DNA of 64,000 bases from DAHUYF01 sp963838385 (lineage in GTDB: Bacteria > Pseudomonadota > Alphaproteobacteria > ATCC43930 > CGMCC-115725). The position numbers and the translations under genes are program-made. The notes below the pieces were generated by a model. That model did not search any database. It had not been told where the DNA came from and saw only the letters and a list, made by a program, of their open reading frames with translations. This document shows positions 34,988-42,814 of this stretch, piece by piece. The stretch's first letter is position 1. Each line of letters begins with the position of its first letter. The DNA lies in assembly GCA_963838385.1 (NCBI GenBank), contig CAWIRE010000001.1:1674001-1738000 (forward strand), in the 5' to 3' direction.

Positions 34988-35803
34988 CTAGACCGAGATG
35001 GTCTCGAGCAGGCTGCCGTCGGGCGCGAAGCTGGCGGCCAGCAGCGGGCCGCCGAAGCCGCTGCCGCCGTCGAGCGAGACCGCGTAAGGGCTCTGGACGA
35101 GCCCGCCATGGCGGCGGTCGAAGCCCCGGATGACGCGGCGGAAGCCGCCATAGGGCGCGTCCAGCTCGAGGATGTTGACCCCGCCCCACCACAGCGCGTC
35201 GCGCTGCAGGTCCAGCGGCTTGCCGGGATCGACCCCGGCATGGACGAAGAGCAACCCGCCATCCTCGGTGATGGCATAGCGCTTGATGCCGGTGAGCAGC
35301 TGGCGATGGCCGGGATGGGTGTCGATCGCGGCGCGCAGCGAGGCGGTCCAGCGGGTGATCGCCAGCGCGCCGTCGCGGGCGGCAGCCAGGCCCTGGCGCG
35401 GATCGCCACCATAGGCCTCCAGCGTCGCGCCCAGGCCGTGATCCAGCATCCATTGCAGCACCTCGCGCGGGTTGGGCGCGAATTGCAGCTGCAGCAGCTT
35501 CTGCCACATCTCCTCCTGGCTGCCGCGCAGGAAGGCAATGTCGCCGAGGAAGGCGAGGCGGCGCGCGAGAAAGAGGCGGCGGAACTGGACGAGCTCGTCG
35601 ACCGTCTGGGCGACGCCGGCGCCGTGGCCGAGATATCCCCCGAGATAGACGAGGCGGTCGCCGCGGCCGAGCAGCGGCGCCAGACGGGCATGAAGCTCGA
35701 TCAGCCGCGCGGCCTCGCCATGAATGGCGGCCACCGCCCAAATGCGCTGCGGCCGCACGAGACGGGCGAAGATCTCTGAATCACGAGGGGCGGCCGTGGT
35801 CAC
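34988..35803 (-). CDS. Metallophosphoesterase-like protein with degenerate active site
   Basis: The 271-residue protein follows the layout of bacterial Ser/Thr-phosphatase-like metallophosphoesterases. The first motif, normally GDIHG, reads AAIHG (residues 25-29). The second, normally GDYxDRG, reads GGYLGHG (55-61). The third, normally GNHE, reads RGSQEE (93-98). The late VHAG motif (about residue 195) is kept. Metal ligands Asp, Asp, Asn and His are therefore missing or replaced while the fold-defining segments remain, which suggests a catalytically inactive regulator. It lies between the sigma factor and CarD, all on the minus strand. Ser/Thr phosphatase activity should not be assumed. Confidence 0.7.
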   Translation of the reverse strand: MTTAAPRDSEIFARLVRPQRIWAVAAIHGEAARLIELHARLAPLLGRGDRLVYLGGYLGHGAGVAQTVDELVQFRRLFLARRLAFLGDIAFLRGSQEEMWQKLLQLQFAPNPREVLQWMLDHGLGATLEAYGGDPRQGLAAARDGALAITRWTASLRAAIDTHPGHRQLLTGIKRYAITEDGGLLFVHAGVDPGKPLDLQRDALWWGGVNILELDAPYGGFRRVIRGFDRRHGGLVQSPYAVSLDGGSGFGGPLLAASFAPDGSLLETISV

Positions 35804-35867
35804 GACCGCCCCCTTATCACAATCCCCGCCGCCGCGCCATGCGCGAGCGGCGGAGGACCGCTTTTGC

Positions 35868-36365
35868 TCACGCGGCGCTCAGCATCTGCTCGAGCCGGCG
35901 GACAGCGGTATCCTCATCGATCTTCTCGACGGCGGCGAATTCGCGCACCAGCCGGTCGAGCGCCGCCTGGTAGATCTGGCGCTCGCTATAGGACTGCTCG
36001 GGCTGGCCGACATTGCGATAGAGATCGCGCACCACCTCGGCGATCGAGGCCGGGTCGCCGGAATTGATCTTCTGCTCGTATTCCTGGGCCCGCCGGCTCC
36101 ACATGGTGCGCTTGGCGCGCGAGCGGCCCTTCAGCTTGGTCAGCGCCGCGTCCATCTCCTTGCGCGTCGACAGCCGCCGCAATCCCGAGACCTTGGCCTT
36201 GGCCAGCGGCACGCGCAGGGTCATGCGGTCCTTGTCGAAATGGACGACGAAGACGTTCAAGGTGTAGCCGGCGATCTCCTGGGTCTCGATGCCGAGGATC
36301 TTGCCGACGCCGTGGGTGGGGTAGACCACGAGATCACCCGCCGCGAAACCATTCTTTTCCGACAT
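35868..36365 (-). CDS. CarD family transcriptional regulator
   Basis: The 165-residue product has the CarD/TRCF RNA-polymerase-interacting domain (FAAGDLVVYPTHGVGKILGIETQEIAG at residues 6-33, then VHFDKDRMTLRVPLAKA) and a C-terminal helical DNA-binding region (MWSRRAQEYEQKINSGDPASIAEVVRDLYRNV). CarD proteins bind the RNA polymerase beta subunit and stabilise open promoter complexes. The ATG at 36365 (MSEKNGFAAGD) is the usual family start. Extending the frame to 36464 would add a GC-rich, unconserved leader. The gene lies next to a seven-iron ferredoxin gene, a common arrangement in alphaproteobacteria. Confidence 0.9.
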   Translation of the reverse strand: MSEKNGFAAGDLVVYPTHGVGKILGIETQEIAGYTLNVFVVHFDKDRMTLRVPLAKAKVSGLRRLSTRKEMDAALTKLKGRSRAKRTMWSRRAQEYEQKINSGDPASIAEVVRDLYRNVGQPEQSYSERQIYQAALDRLVREFAAVEKIDEDTAVRRLEQMLSAA

Positions 36366-36600
36366 CTTTTTCTCTCGATCTAAGGCATCCGAGGATCGCC
36401 GGCAGGAGGCGCAGACAAGGGCGCTCGTGCCAGCCCGGCGTCCCAACGGGCCGCCCGCCGGCATTCCTGCCCGGACCCTCGTTACCGGGAGCGACGCGAT
36501 CCGCTCACGTCATCGGAAATATATAACACAATCCAGTCCCGAATACCAGCGGCACCGCCCCGCACTAGACGCAAGTTGCCGATAGTTCAGCGATTTAGGG

Positions 36601-36936
36601 TCATCGCTTCCCTGGGTTGGGACTGAAGAATTTCTCGAACTTATCGGGAACACCCTTGAACGCGTCGGCGTCCGGCGGGGCGTCGGCCTTTCGCGTAATA
36701 TTCGGCCAGCTCGTCGAATACTCGCGGTTGAGCTCGATCCACTTCTCGGCGACCGGCTCGCTGTCGGGGATGATGGCCTCGGCCGGGCATTCCGGCTCGC
36801 AGACACCGCAATCAATGCATTCGTCGGGGTGAATGACCAGCATGTTCTCGCCCTCGTAGAAACAGTCTACGGGGCAGACCTCGACGCAATCCATGTATTT
36901 GCACTTGATGCAGGCCTCGGTGACGACATAGGTCAT
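36601..36936 (-). CDS. fdxA: Seven-iron ferredoxin FdxA
   Basis: The 111-residue protein has the bacterial 7Fe pattern. The [3Fe-4S] ligands are in EACIKCKYMDCVEVCPVDCFYEGEN and the [4Fe-4S] ligands in DECIDCGVCEPECPAEAI. The C-terminal extension WIELNREYSTSWPNITRK is typical of alphaproteobacterial FdxA. It is a soluble electron carrier that is commonly essential. The gene precedes CarD on the same strand with a 235-bp gap. The only unusual point is the separation from the S4-protein/helicase pair, which in many relatives lies next to fdxA. Confidence 0.93.
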   Translation of the reverse strand: MTYVVTEACIKCKYMDCVEVCPVDCFYEGENMLVIHPDECIDCGVCEPECPAEAIIPDSEPVAEKWIELNREYSTSWPNITRKADAPPDADAFKGVPDKFEKFFSPNPGKR

Positions 36937-36988
36937 GGTTCAGCACTCTCTCATAGTCAGTCCGGGCGCCTCCGCCCAATTCAAGCAA

Positions 36989-37447
36989 TCACCCCGCGTC
37001 GAGCCCGAGCCGGCGCAGCACCCTGAGCCGCGCCTCGCCGCGCTCGTGGTCGGAGACGTCGACCAGCCCGGCCACCCGGCGCAGCATGGCGTCCTCGAGC
37101 GGATCGAGCGTGCCGTCGGCATAGGCGACCTCCCACAGCATCTCGATCAGCTCGACGCGCCGGTCGCGGGAGAAGCGCTCGCTGATGAGCCGCGTCGTGC
37201 CGAAGAGCTGGGTCGAGCGTTCCGCCCGCTTCTCGGCCGCCGCGGCCAGCAGCGCGGCCGCCTCGTCGCCGAGCGCGAAATGCTGCTGCAGGATCCGCCG
37301 CACCGCCGCCCGCTCCGGCGCGTCGAGATGGCCGGCGATGCCGGCCGCCTCCATGAGCAGCGCCGCGACGCCGAGCCGAAGCTCGTCCGCCCCGCCTGAT
37401 GCCTGCCGATCCCCCTCCGTCAACCACGCCTTGAGCCGATCGAACAT
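36989..37447 (-). CDS. TerB-like (tellurite resistance protein B family) protein
   Basis: The 152-residue protein is all-helical. The stretches LRLGVAALLMEAAGIAGHLDAPERAAVRRILQQHF and LIEMLWEVAYADGTLDPLEDAMLRRVAGLV are the duplicated TerB-type helix pairs with acidic metal-binding loops (HLDAPE and DGTLDPLED). TerB-like proteins occur widely outside tellurite loci and are thought to sense divalent metals. The ATG at 37447 gives MFDRLKAWL; one at 37462 would add five residues. Confidence 0.8.
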   Translation of the reverse strand: MFDRLKAWLTEGDRQASGGADELRLGVAALLMEAAGIAGHLDAPERAAVRRILQQHFALGDEAAALLAAAAEKRAERSTQLFGTTRLISERFSRDRRVELIEMLWEVAYADGTLDPLEDAMLRRVAGLVDVSDHERGEARLRVLRRLGLDAG

Positions 37448-37548
37448 CGCCCTGCCTAGCATGCGTTCTGCCGGCGTTCAACCCCAGCCGGATTGGGGAA
37501 TTTGCCCAATATCAACGCCGCGCCGAGGCTGGGGTCAGGACCCGATCA

Positions 37549-37618
37549 GGCCAAGCTCGATCGGTGCGGCTCCCGCCGTTGCTGACGCAACGGCTGACGC
37601 CGCCTCGGACGAATTCGC
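37549..37618. repeat. 70-bp dispersed repeat, copy 2 (inverted relative to copy 1)
   Basis: Identical over 70 bp to the reverse complement of 29278-29347. It contains CCGTTGCTGACGCAACGG, and its GAATTCGC end abuts the stop codon of the HTH-citrate synthase gene. A diverged partial relative starts near 54178, with GATCGGTGCTGCTCCCGCCG. Confidence 0.85.
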
Positions 37619-38815
37619 CTAGCGTACCGCCGGCCCGACATAGCGGGCGCGCGGCCGGATCAGGCGGTCGGCGGCGTATTGCTCCTGTGCCTGGGCGACC
37701 CAGCCGATGCTGCGCCCGATGACGAACAGCGCCAGCGCGGCGCCCTCGGGCAATCCGAGCGAGCGGCGCAGCAGCGCCAGCGCGAAATCGAGATTGGGGG
37801 CGCGCCCGACCAGCGCCATCACCGCCGCGGCGATGCGCCGCGCCGCGGCCAGCAGCGGCGCATCCCGCTCGCCGAGGAGCTCGAGCAGCAGGCGCGCGCG
37901 CGGATCCTCGCCGCGATAGAGATGATGGCCGAAGCTCGGCAGGCGCTCGCCGCGGCGCAGATAGGCCGCGACCAGGGCCTCGGGCGCGGCGGCGGAAAGC
38001 GCCTCGCCGAGAAAGGCGTCGGCGCGCTCCGACGCGCCGCCATGGCGCGCGCCCTGCAGCGCGGCCATGCCGGCGATGACGGCGTTGTAGGGGGTCGCCA
38101 GCGCCGAGGCGACGCAGCGCGCGGCGAAGGCGGAAACGTTGAGCTCGTGATCGGCGCACAGGATGAGGGCCGCGCGCAGCAGCGGGCGTGCCGACGCGCC
38201 GAGCCCCCAGGCCTCGGCGAGCACGGCATCGACCGGCCGTGCCGAGGGCTCGGCCTGCGCCACCACCGCGGTCAGCAGCCGCAGGATCCGCGCCCCGCTG
38301 CCCGCCACCGCCGGCGGCGCCAGATCGAGGGCGCGGGCGTCGGCGGCGGCCGCGACCGGCAGCAGCGCGAGGCAGCGCTCGATCGGCGCCAGGCCCGCCA
38401 CCGCCCGCCGGGCGGCGGCGAAGGCCGGTCCCTGCGGCGGCAGATTGTCCGGCGCGAAGATCACGGCCGCGTCCGCCTGCCACAGCAGCGCGGCGACGCT
38501 GCGGATCGAGGCGTGGCGCGCCAGCAGGCCGGCATCCTGGCCGCGATAGTAGAGGCGGTCCTCGAGGATCAGGGTGATGGCGGAATCGAGCACCGGCGCG
38601 CCGAAGCTCAGCGCCGCCTCCGCCGCCAGGGCGGGATCGCCGTCGCGCTTGCGGCGCAGGCGGGTGATGTCCTCGGCGTGATAGCGCCGCTCCCGCCCGC
38701 TCGCGGCCTCCGAGCGGATCAGGCCGCGGCTGACATAGGCGTAGAGCGTCTGCGGCCGGACCCCGAGCGCCGCCGCCGCCTCTTGCGCCGTCAGATAGGG
38801 CGAAGCCTCCGTCAT
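37619..38815 (-). CDS. Citrate synthase-like protein with N-terminal helix-turn-helix
   Basis: The 398-residue product starts with a MerR/excisionase-type DNA-binding unit (residues 6-50; YLTAQEAAAALGVRPQTLYAYVSRGLIRSE and RRYHAEDITRLRR). A citrate-synthase fold follows. Equivalents of the three catalytic residues are recognisable: His in GARHGGAS, His in SFGHHLYRGEDPR and Asp in APNLDFAL. The protein could be a transcription factor that senses an acyl-CoA or oxaloacetate-like ligand through an enzyme fold, or an enzyme that controls its own gene. It is divergent from a plain citrate-synthase paralogue, with an AT-rich 9-bp-arm palindrome between them. Confidence 0.8.
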   Translation of the reverse strand: MTEASPYLTAQEAAAALGVRPQTLYAYVSRGLIRSEAASGRERRYHAEDITRLRRKRDGDPALAAEAALSFGAPVLDSAITLILEDRLYYRGQDAGLLARHASIRSVAALLWQADAAVIFAPDNLPPQGPAFAAARRAVAGLAPIERCLALLPVAAAADARALDLAPPAVAGSGARILRLLTAVVAQAEPSARPVDAVLAEAWGLGASARPLLRAALILCADHELNVSAFAARCVASALATPYNAVIAGMAALQGARHGGASERADAFLGEALSAAAPEALVAAYLRRGERLPSFGHHLYRGEDPRARLLLELLGERDAPLLAAARRIAAAVMALVGRAPNLDFALALLRRSLGLPEGAALALFVIGRSIGWVAQAQEQYAADRLIRPRARYVGPAVR

Positions 38816-38827
38816 CCCGCCTCCGAT

Positions 38828-38849
38828 ATATTGATTTTATAATCAATAT
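38828..38849. promoter_or_regulatory. Operator candidate between the two citrate synthase paralogues
   Basis: ATATTGATT-TTAT-AATCAATAT is a perfect 9-bp-arm palindrome in the 90-bp gap between the divergent starts. TTGACA at 38849-38854 directly abuts it on the + strand. It is the obvious target of the neighbouring HTH-citrate synthase protein. Confidence 0.6.
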
Positions 38850-38905
38850 TGACAATCGATTCGTGTCAAGCCGGAATCGCCGGCGCGTGACACAGGAGGC
38901 GAGCG

Positions 38906-39976
38906 ATGAATTCGGGGCTGGAAGGGGTGATCGCGGCGGAGACGGTGCTGACCCATGTCGATGGCGGCGCCGGCATCTGGTGGCTGCGCGGGCACGATCT
39001 CGCCGACATCATCGCCCGGCACGGCTATGAGGGCGCCACGGCGCTGCTGTGGGAGGGCTTTGCCGGCGACGGGCTGAGCCGGGGGGCGATCCTGGCCCGC
39101 TTCGGCGCCGGCCGGGAGGCGGCGTTTGCGGCGCTGCCGCGCTGGCTCGGCGCGGCGCGCGACCGGCCACTGACGGAGGCCGTCAAGCTCTGCCTCGCGG
39201 CGCCGCCCGAGGACAGCCCGCCCGACGCCATCGCGGCGGCGCTGCCGGTGGGGATATCCGCCCTGCTCAGGGCGGACCGGGGGGAGGCGCCGGTGGCGCC
39301 CGATCCGACGCTCGGCACGGCGGCGGACTTCCTGCGCATGCTGCGGGGCGCGCCGGCACCGGCGCCGCTTGCCGCGGCGCTCGACAGCTATCTCACCACG
39401 GTGATCGACAACGGCCTCGCCGCCTCGACCTTCGCCGCGCGCGTCATCGCCTCCACCCGCGCCTCGCTCGCCGCCGCGGTGCTCGGCGGCTATTGCGCGC
39501 TCACCGGGCCGCTTCACGGCGGGGCGCCCGGGCCGGTGCTGGACATGCTCGACGCGATCGGCACGCCCGAGCGGATCGATGCCTGGCTCGAGCGCGCGCT
39601 TGCCGGCGGCGAGCGGCTGATGGGCTTCGGCCATCGCGTCTGGCGCGGCCGCGATCCGCGCGCCGACGCGCTGCGGGGCGCGTTGCGGCGACTCGGCCCC
39701 GATGCCGGCCGCATCGCCTTCGCCGAGGAGGTGGAGCGCCGCGCGCTGGCGGCGCTGCGGCGCGGCAAGCCGGGCCGGACGATCGAGACCAATGTCGAGT
39801 TCTATACCGCCTTGCTGCTCGAGGCGGTGGGGCTGCCGCGCGACGCCTTCACGCCGGTCTTTGCCCTGGCGCGCAGCGCCGGCTGGCTCGCCCATGCGCT
39901 GGAGCAGCAGAAGACCGGGCGGCTCATCCGCCCCGCCGCCGCCTATATCGGCCCGAGGCCCGGCGCGGCGGCATGA
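38906..39976 (+). CDS. Citrate synthase family protein
   Basis: The 356-residue protein has the fold and most active-site motifs of citrate/2-methylcitrate synthases: His in TGPLHGGAPG, His in GFGHRVWRGRDPRADAL, and an acidic residue in ETNVEFYTALL. The last is Glu where Asp is usual (NVDFYS). It is shorter than housekeeping GltA and lacks its N-terminal domain. AGGAGG precedes the ATG. It is divergent from an HTH-fused paralogue that probably regulates it. The condensation partner (acetyl-, propionyl-CoA or another) cannot be told, and it is unlikely to be the main TCA enzyme. Confidence 0.8.
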   Translation: MNSGLEGVIAAETVLTHVDGGAGIWWLRGHDLADIIARHGYEGATALLWEGFAGDGLSRGAILARFGAGREAAFAALPRWLGAARDRPLTEAVKLCLAAPPEDSPPDAIAAALPVGISALLRADRGEAPVAPDPTLGTAADFLRMLRGAPAPAPLAAALDSYLTTVIDNGLAASTFAARVIASTRASLAAAVLGGYCALTGPLHGGAPGPVLDMLDAIGTPERIDAWLERALAGGERLMGFGHRVWRGRDPRADALRGALRRLGPDAGRIAFAEEVERRALAALRRGKPGRTIETNVEFYTALLLEAVGLPRDAFTPVFALARSAGWLAHALEQQKTGRLIRPAAAYIGPRPGAAA

Positions 39977-40025
39977 GCCGCGGCGCCCCGCGCCGTGCTA
40001 TCTCTTTCCCCGCGGGGAAGGAACG

Positions 40026-40802
40026 ATGGGCGCGCTGCGGGATGTCATCGAGCGTGGCTACGGGCTGGCGCGCTCGGCCGCGATCTATCACGCCCGGCCG
40101 CTGAGGCGGCGGCGCGCCCGCGCCTTCTATCGCGCCTTCGTGCCGCCGGGCGGGGTTTGCTTCGACATCGGCGCGCATCTCGGCGACCGCACCGGCCATT
40201 TCCTGGCGCTGGGCGCGCGGCGCGTCGTGGCGGTCGAGCCGCAGCCGGGGCCGCTGGCGGTGCTGCGCCGGCTGTTCGGGCGCGATCCCCGCGTCGTGCT
40301 GATCGGCGCCGCGCTGGGCGCCGCTGCCGGCGAAGCCGAGCTCGCCATCGATCCCCGCAACCCCACCGTCGCCTCGCTGTCGCCGCAATGGCGCGCGCAG
40401 GTGGCGCGGAGCGCGGCTTTCGCCGGCATCGATTGGCGCGAGCGGCGGCGCGTCGCCGTCACCACGCTCGACGCGCTGATCGCCGAGCACGGCGTCCCGG
40501 ATTTCTGCAAGATCGATGTCGAGGGCTTCGAGGCGGAGGTGCTGCACGGCTTGTCGCAACCGCTGCCGGCGCTCTCCTTCGAATACGTCGCCGCGGCGCC
40601 GGACGCCGCGTTGGCGGCGCTGCGGCGGCTCGACGCGCTGGCCGACTACCGCTACAACCGCTCGCCCGGCGAGAGCCTGCGCTTTCCCGTGCCCGGGTGG
40701 CGCCCGGCCGCCGCGATCGCGGCGGAGCTGGGGCCGCCGGGGCCGCGGGAGGGCTCGGGCGACATCTATGCGATGCTGGCGGCGGGCGCGCGCCCGTCAT
40801 GA
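40026..40802 (+). CDS. FkbM family methyltransferase
   Basis: A 258-residue SAM methyltransferase of the FkbM type: VCFDIGAHLGDRTGHFLALGARRVVAVEPQP (motif I and acidic strand, about residues 43-73), AVTTLDALIAEHGVPDFCKIDVEGFEAEVLHGL (the FkbM signature KIDVEGFE) and LSFEYVAA. FkbM enzymes O-methylate sugars or polyketides. With glycosyltransferase genes close downstream, a sugar substrate is plausible. GGGGAAGGAACG precedes the ATG. It lies 49 bp after the citrate-synthase-like gene. Confidence 0.85.
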   Translation: MGALRDVIERGYGLARSAAIYHARPLRRRRARAFYRAFVPPGGVCFDIGAHLGDRTGHFLALGARRVVAVEPQPGPLAVLRRLFGRDPRVVLIGAALGAAAGEAELAIDPRNPTVASLSPQWRAQVARSAAFAGIDWRERRRVAVTTLDALIAEHGVPDFCKIDVEGFEAEVLHGLSQPLPALSFEYVAAAPDAALAALRRLDALADYRYNRSPGESLRFPVPGWRPAAAIAAELGPPGPREGSGDIYAMLAAGARPS

Positions 40803-40873
40803 AAGATAATTCACTTGCCGGCAGCGTCGATGTAATGCCGGACACGCTAGATAAAGAGGGGAGGCCGCCGAGA

Positions 40874-41179
40874 ATGACCCGATTCGCCGCGACGCTCTGC
40901 CTGCTGCTGCTGCCGGTCACCGCCTGGGCGCAGGACGAAGGCGCGCTCGGGCCGGCACCGGCGCCGCACACCGACGAGATGCGGGAGGCGATGTCGCGGG
41001 CGCAGATCGCGCAGATGGTGGCGGATCGCGGCTATTTCGAGATCGACAACCTCACGCGGCAGAGCGACGGCAGCTGGACCTGCACGGCGCTGGCCGGGCC
41101 GGGAAAGCGCGTCGCGCTGACCATCCGGACCAACGGCAGCATCATCCAGCGCGACCTGCCGCCGGATGCCGGGCATTAG
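40874..41179 (+). CDS. Small periplasmic hypothetical protein
   Basis: The 101-residue product has a signal peptide (MTRFAATLCLLLLPVTAWAQ). The mature part reads MREAMSRAQIAQMVADRGYFEIDNLTRQSDGSWTCTALAGPGKRVALTIRTNGSIIQRD. This resembles a PepSY-like half domain: a helix followed by a beta-meander ending in a basic strand. An upstream ATG at 40800 is in frame but would put 25 polar residues before the signal. GGGGAGG lies upstream of the chosen start. The role is unknown. Confidence 0.62.
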   Translation: MTRFAATLCLLLLPVTAWAQDEGALGPAPAPHTDEMREAMSRAQIAQMVADRGYFEIDNLTRQSDGSWTCTALAGPGKRVALTIRTNGSIIQRDLPPDAGH

Positions 41180-41189
41180 GAGCCCCGAG

Positions 41190-41567
41190 ATGAGAATCGC
41201 GCGGCGCCTGCTCGCGGCCCTGCTCCTGCTCGCGCTCTCGACCGGCGCCGCGGCGGCCGCGGAGTACAAGACCGCGCGCGGCCTGTTCGAGGATTGCGCC
41301 GCGCCGGCGACGATCAAGACCGGTGCCGCGAGCGGGCCGCGCGAGCGCTGCGCCGACTACCTCGACCGGGTGTTCAACGCCTGGAACCTGAACCAGGAGC
41401 CGGGGATCTGCTCGCGCCATATCGGCCGCGAGTTGCCCGACGCCTACGTCAAATACTGGCGCGCCCGGGGCCTGGGATTCCTCTCCGGCGAGTTCCGCTC
41501 GGCCGAGGCGTCGGTCAACGACTTCCTCGACAGCCAGAAGCAGCCCTGCCCGCCCGTACCGCCCTGA
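41190..41567 (+). CDS. Secreted Rap1a/Tai-like hypothetical protein
   Basis: A 125-residue protein with a signal peptide (MRIARRLLAALLLLALSTGAAAAA). The mature part has four cysteines spaced like the Rap1a/Tai immunity fold: FEDCAAPA, RERCADYLDRVFNAW, PGICSRHIG and KQPCPP. Rap1a-like proteins are small periplasmic helical proteins, some of which neutralise type VI effectors. No secretion or toxin genes are nearby, so an immunity role is not supported here. It starts 10 bp after the previous gene and is probably co-transcribed. Confidence 0.6.
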   Translation: MRIARRLLAALLLLALSTGAAAAAEYKTARGLFEDCAAPATIKTGAASGPRERCADYLDRVFNAWNLNQEPGICSRHIGRELPDAYVKYWRARGLGFLSGEFRSAEASVNDFLDSQKQPCPPVPP

Positions 41568-41650
41568 CCGTCGCGGGCCAGCCGCGCCATGGAATACGCC
41601 ACGGCGTCCCGGCTATTGTCGGGCAAATTTCGCGTGGGGAAGCGCTGTCC

Positions 41651-42814
41651 TTGGCTTCGCGTGGTCGGATCGTGGTGCTGCATTTCGCCGGCCAGATGCC
41701 GCTCGCCGGCATCGCCTGGCAGGCCATGCACTACATCCTCGGCCTCGAACGGCTGGGATATGAGGCGTGGTACGTCGAGGACCACGGCGCCAACCCCTAT
41801 GATCCCCGCCGCAACAGCGTGGTGATGGACTGCGCCTACAACGTCGATTACGTCCGGCGGATGATGGAGCGCTATGGGCTCGGCCACCGCTGGGCCTATT
41901 GGGACGCGATCAACGACGTCTATCACGGCCTGCCGCGCGAGCGCGTCCGCCAGCTCTACCGCGACAGCGACGCGCTCATCAATCTCTGCGGCGCGACACG
42001 GCTGCGTGACGAGCATCTGGCCTGTCCGCGCCGGCTGATGATCGACACCGATCCCGTCTACGAGCAGATCAAATACGCCGAGGCCGATCCCGCCGCGCGC
42101 GCCTATCTCGACGCGCACACGCATTTCTTCACCTATGGCGAGAATGTCGGCGGCCCCGGCTGGATCGTGCCGCTCTGCGGCATTCCTTGGAAGCCGACGC
42201 GGCCGCCGGTGGTGCTCGAGGAATGGCCGACCGACGCCGAGCAGCCGGACTGCTTCTCGACCATCGCCACCTGGGAGAACAAGGGCAAGAACATCGCCTT
42301 CGGCGGCGAGACCTATGTCTGGTCGAAGCACGTCAATTTCCTGCGCTTCCTCGATCTGCCGCGGCGGCGCGCGCAATGCTTCACCATGGCGATGCTGCCG
42401 CCGAGCCCGGAGGTCGAGGCGGAGGTCACGGGACAGGGCTGGCGGCTGGTCGATCCGCGCCCGGTCTCGGCCAGCATGGAGAGCTACGCCCGGTTCATCT
42501 GCGGCTCGCGCGGCGAGTTCACCGTCGCCAAGGACATCTACGTCCGGCCCAACAGCGGCTGGTTCAGCGACCGCAGCGTCTGCTACCTCGCCGCCGGCCG
42601 GCCGGTGATCACCATGAAGACCGGCTTCAGCCGCTTCTACCCCGTCGGCGAGGGCCTGTTCGAGTTCGCCGACGCCGATGAAGCGGCCGCCGCGGTCGAT
42701 GCCGTCAACGCCGATTACCGCCGCCATAGCCGCGCGGCGCGGATGCTGGCGGCGGAATATTTCGGCAGCGACGCCGTTATCTCCGCGCTGCTGGCCGAGT
42801 CGGGGCTCGGATGA
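41651..42814 (+). CDS. Glycosyltransferase-like protein (GT-B type)
   Basis: The product is about 387 residues. The N-terminal part reads IVVLHFAGQMPLAGIAWQAMHYILGLERLGYEAWYVED, like the first Rossmann domain of GT-B enzymes. The C-terminal part (YVRPNSGWFSDRSVCYLAAGRPVITMKTGFSRFYPVGEGLFEFADADEAAAAV) has the acceptor-loop and E-rich sugar-nucleotide site seen in family 1/4-type enzymes. The start is uncertain: TTG 41651 (preceded by GGGGAAG) or GTG at 41672/41675. It overlaps the next gene as ATGA, so the two are translationally coupled in a glycosylation cluster. Confidence 0.68.
   Translation: MASRGRIVVLHFAGQMPLAGIAWQAMHYILGLERLGYEAWYVEDHGANPYDPRRNSVVMDCAYNVDYVRRMMERYGLGHRWAYWDAINDVYHGLPRERVRQLYRDSDALINLCGATRLRDEHLACPRRLMIDTDPVYEQIKYAEADPAARAYLDAHTHFFTYGENVGGPGWIVPLCGIPWKPTRPPVVLEEWPTDAEQPDCFSTIATWENKGKNIAFGGETYVWSKHVNFLRFLDLPRRRAQCFTMAMLPPSPEVEAEVTGQGWRLVDPRPVSASMESYARFICGSRGEFTVAKDIYVRPNSGWFSDRSVCYLAAGRPVITMKTGFSRFYPVGEGLFEFADADEAAAAVDAVNADYRRHSRAARMLAAEYFGSDAVISALLAESGLG

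Noticed and set aside
41190..41567. Reading the Rap1a/Tai-like protein as a type VI immunity gene
   Set aside because: No effector, VgrG or other secretion genes are nearby; only the cysteine pattern and size fit.
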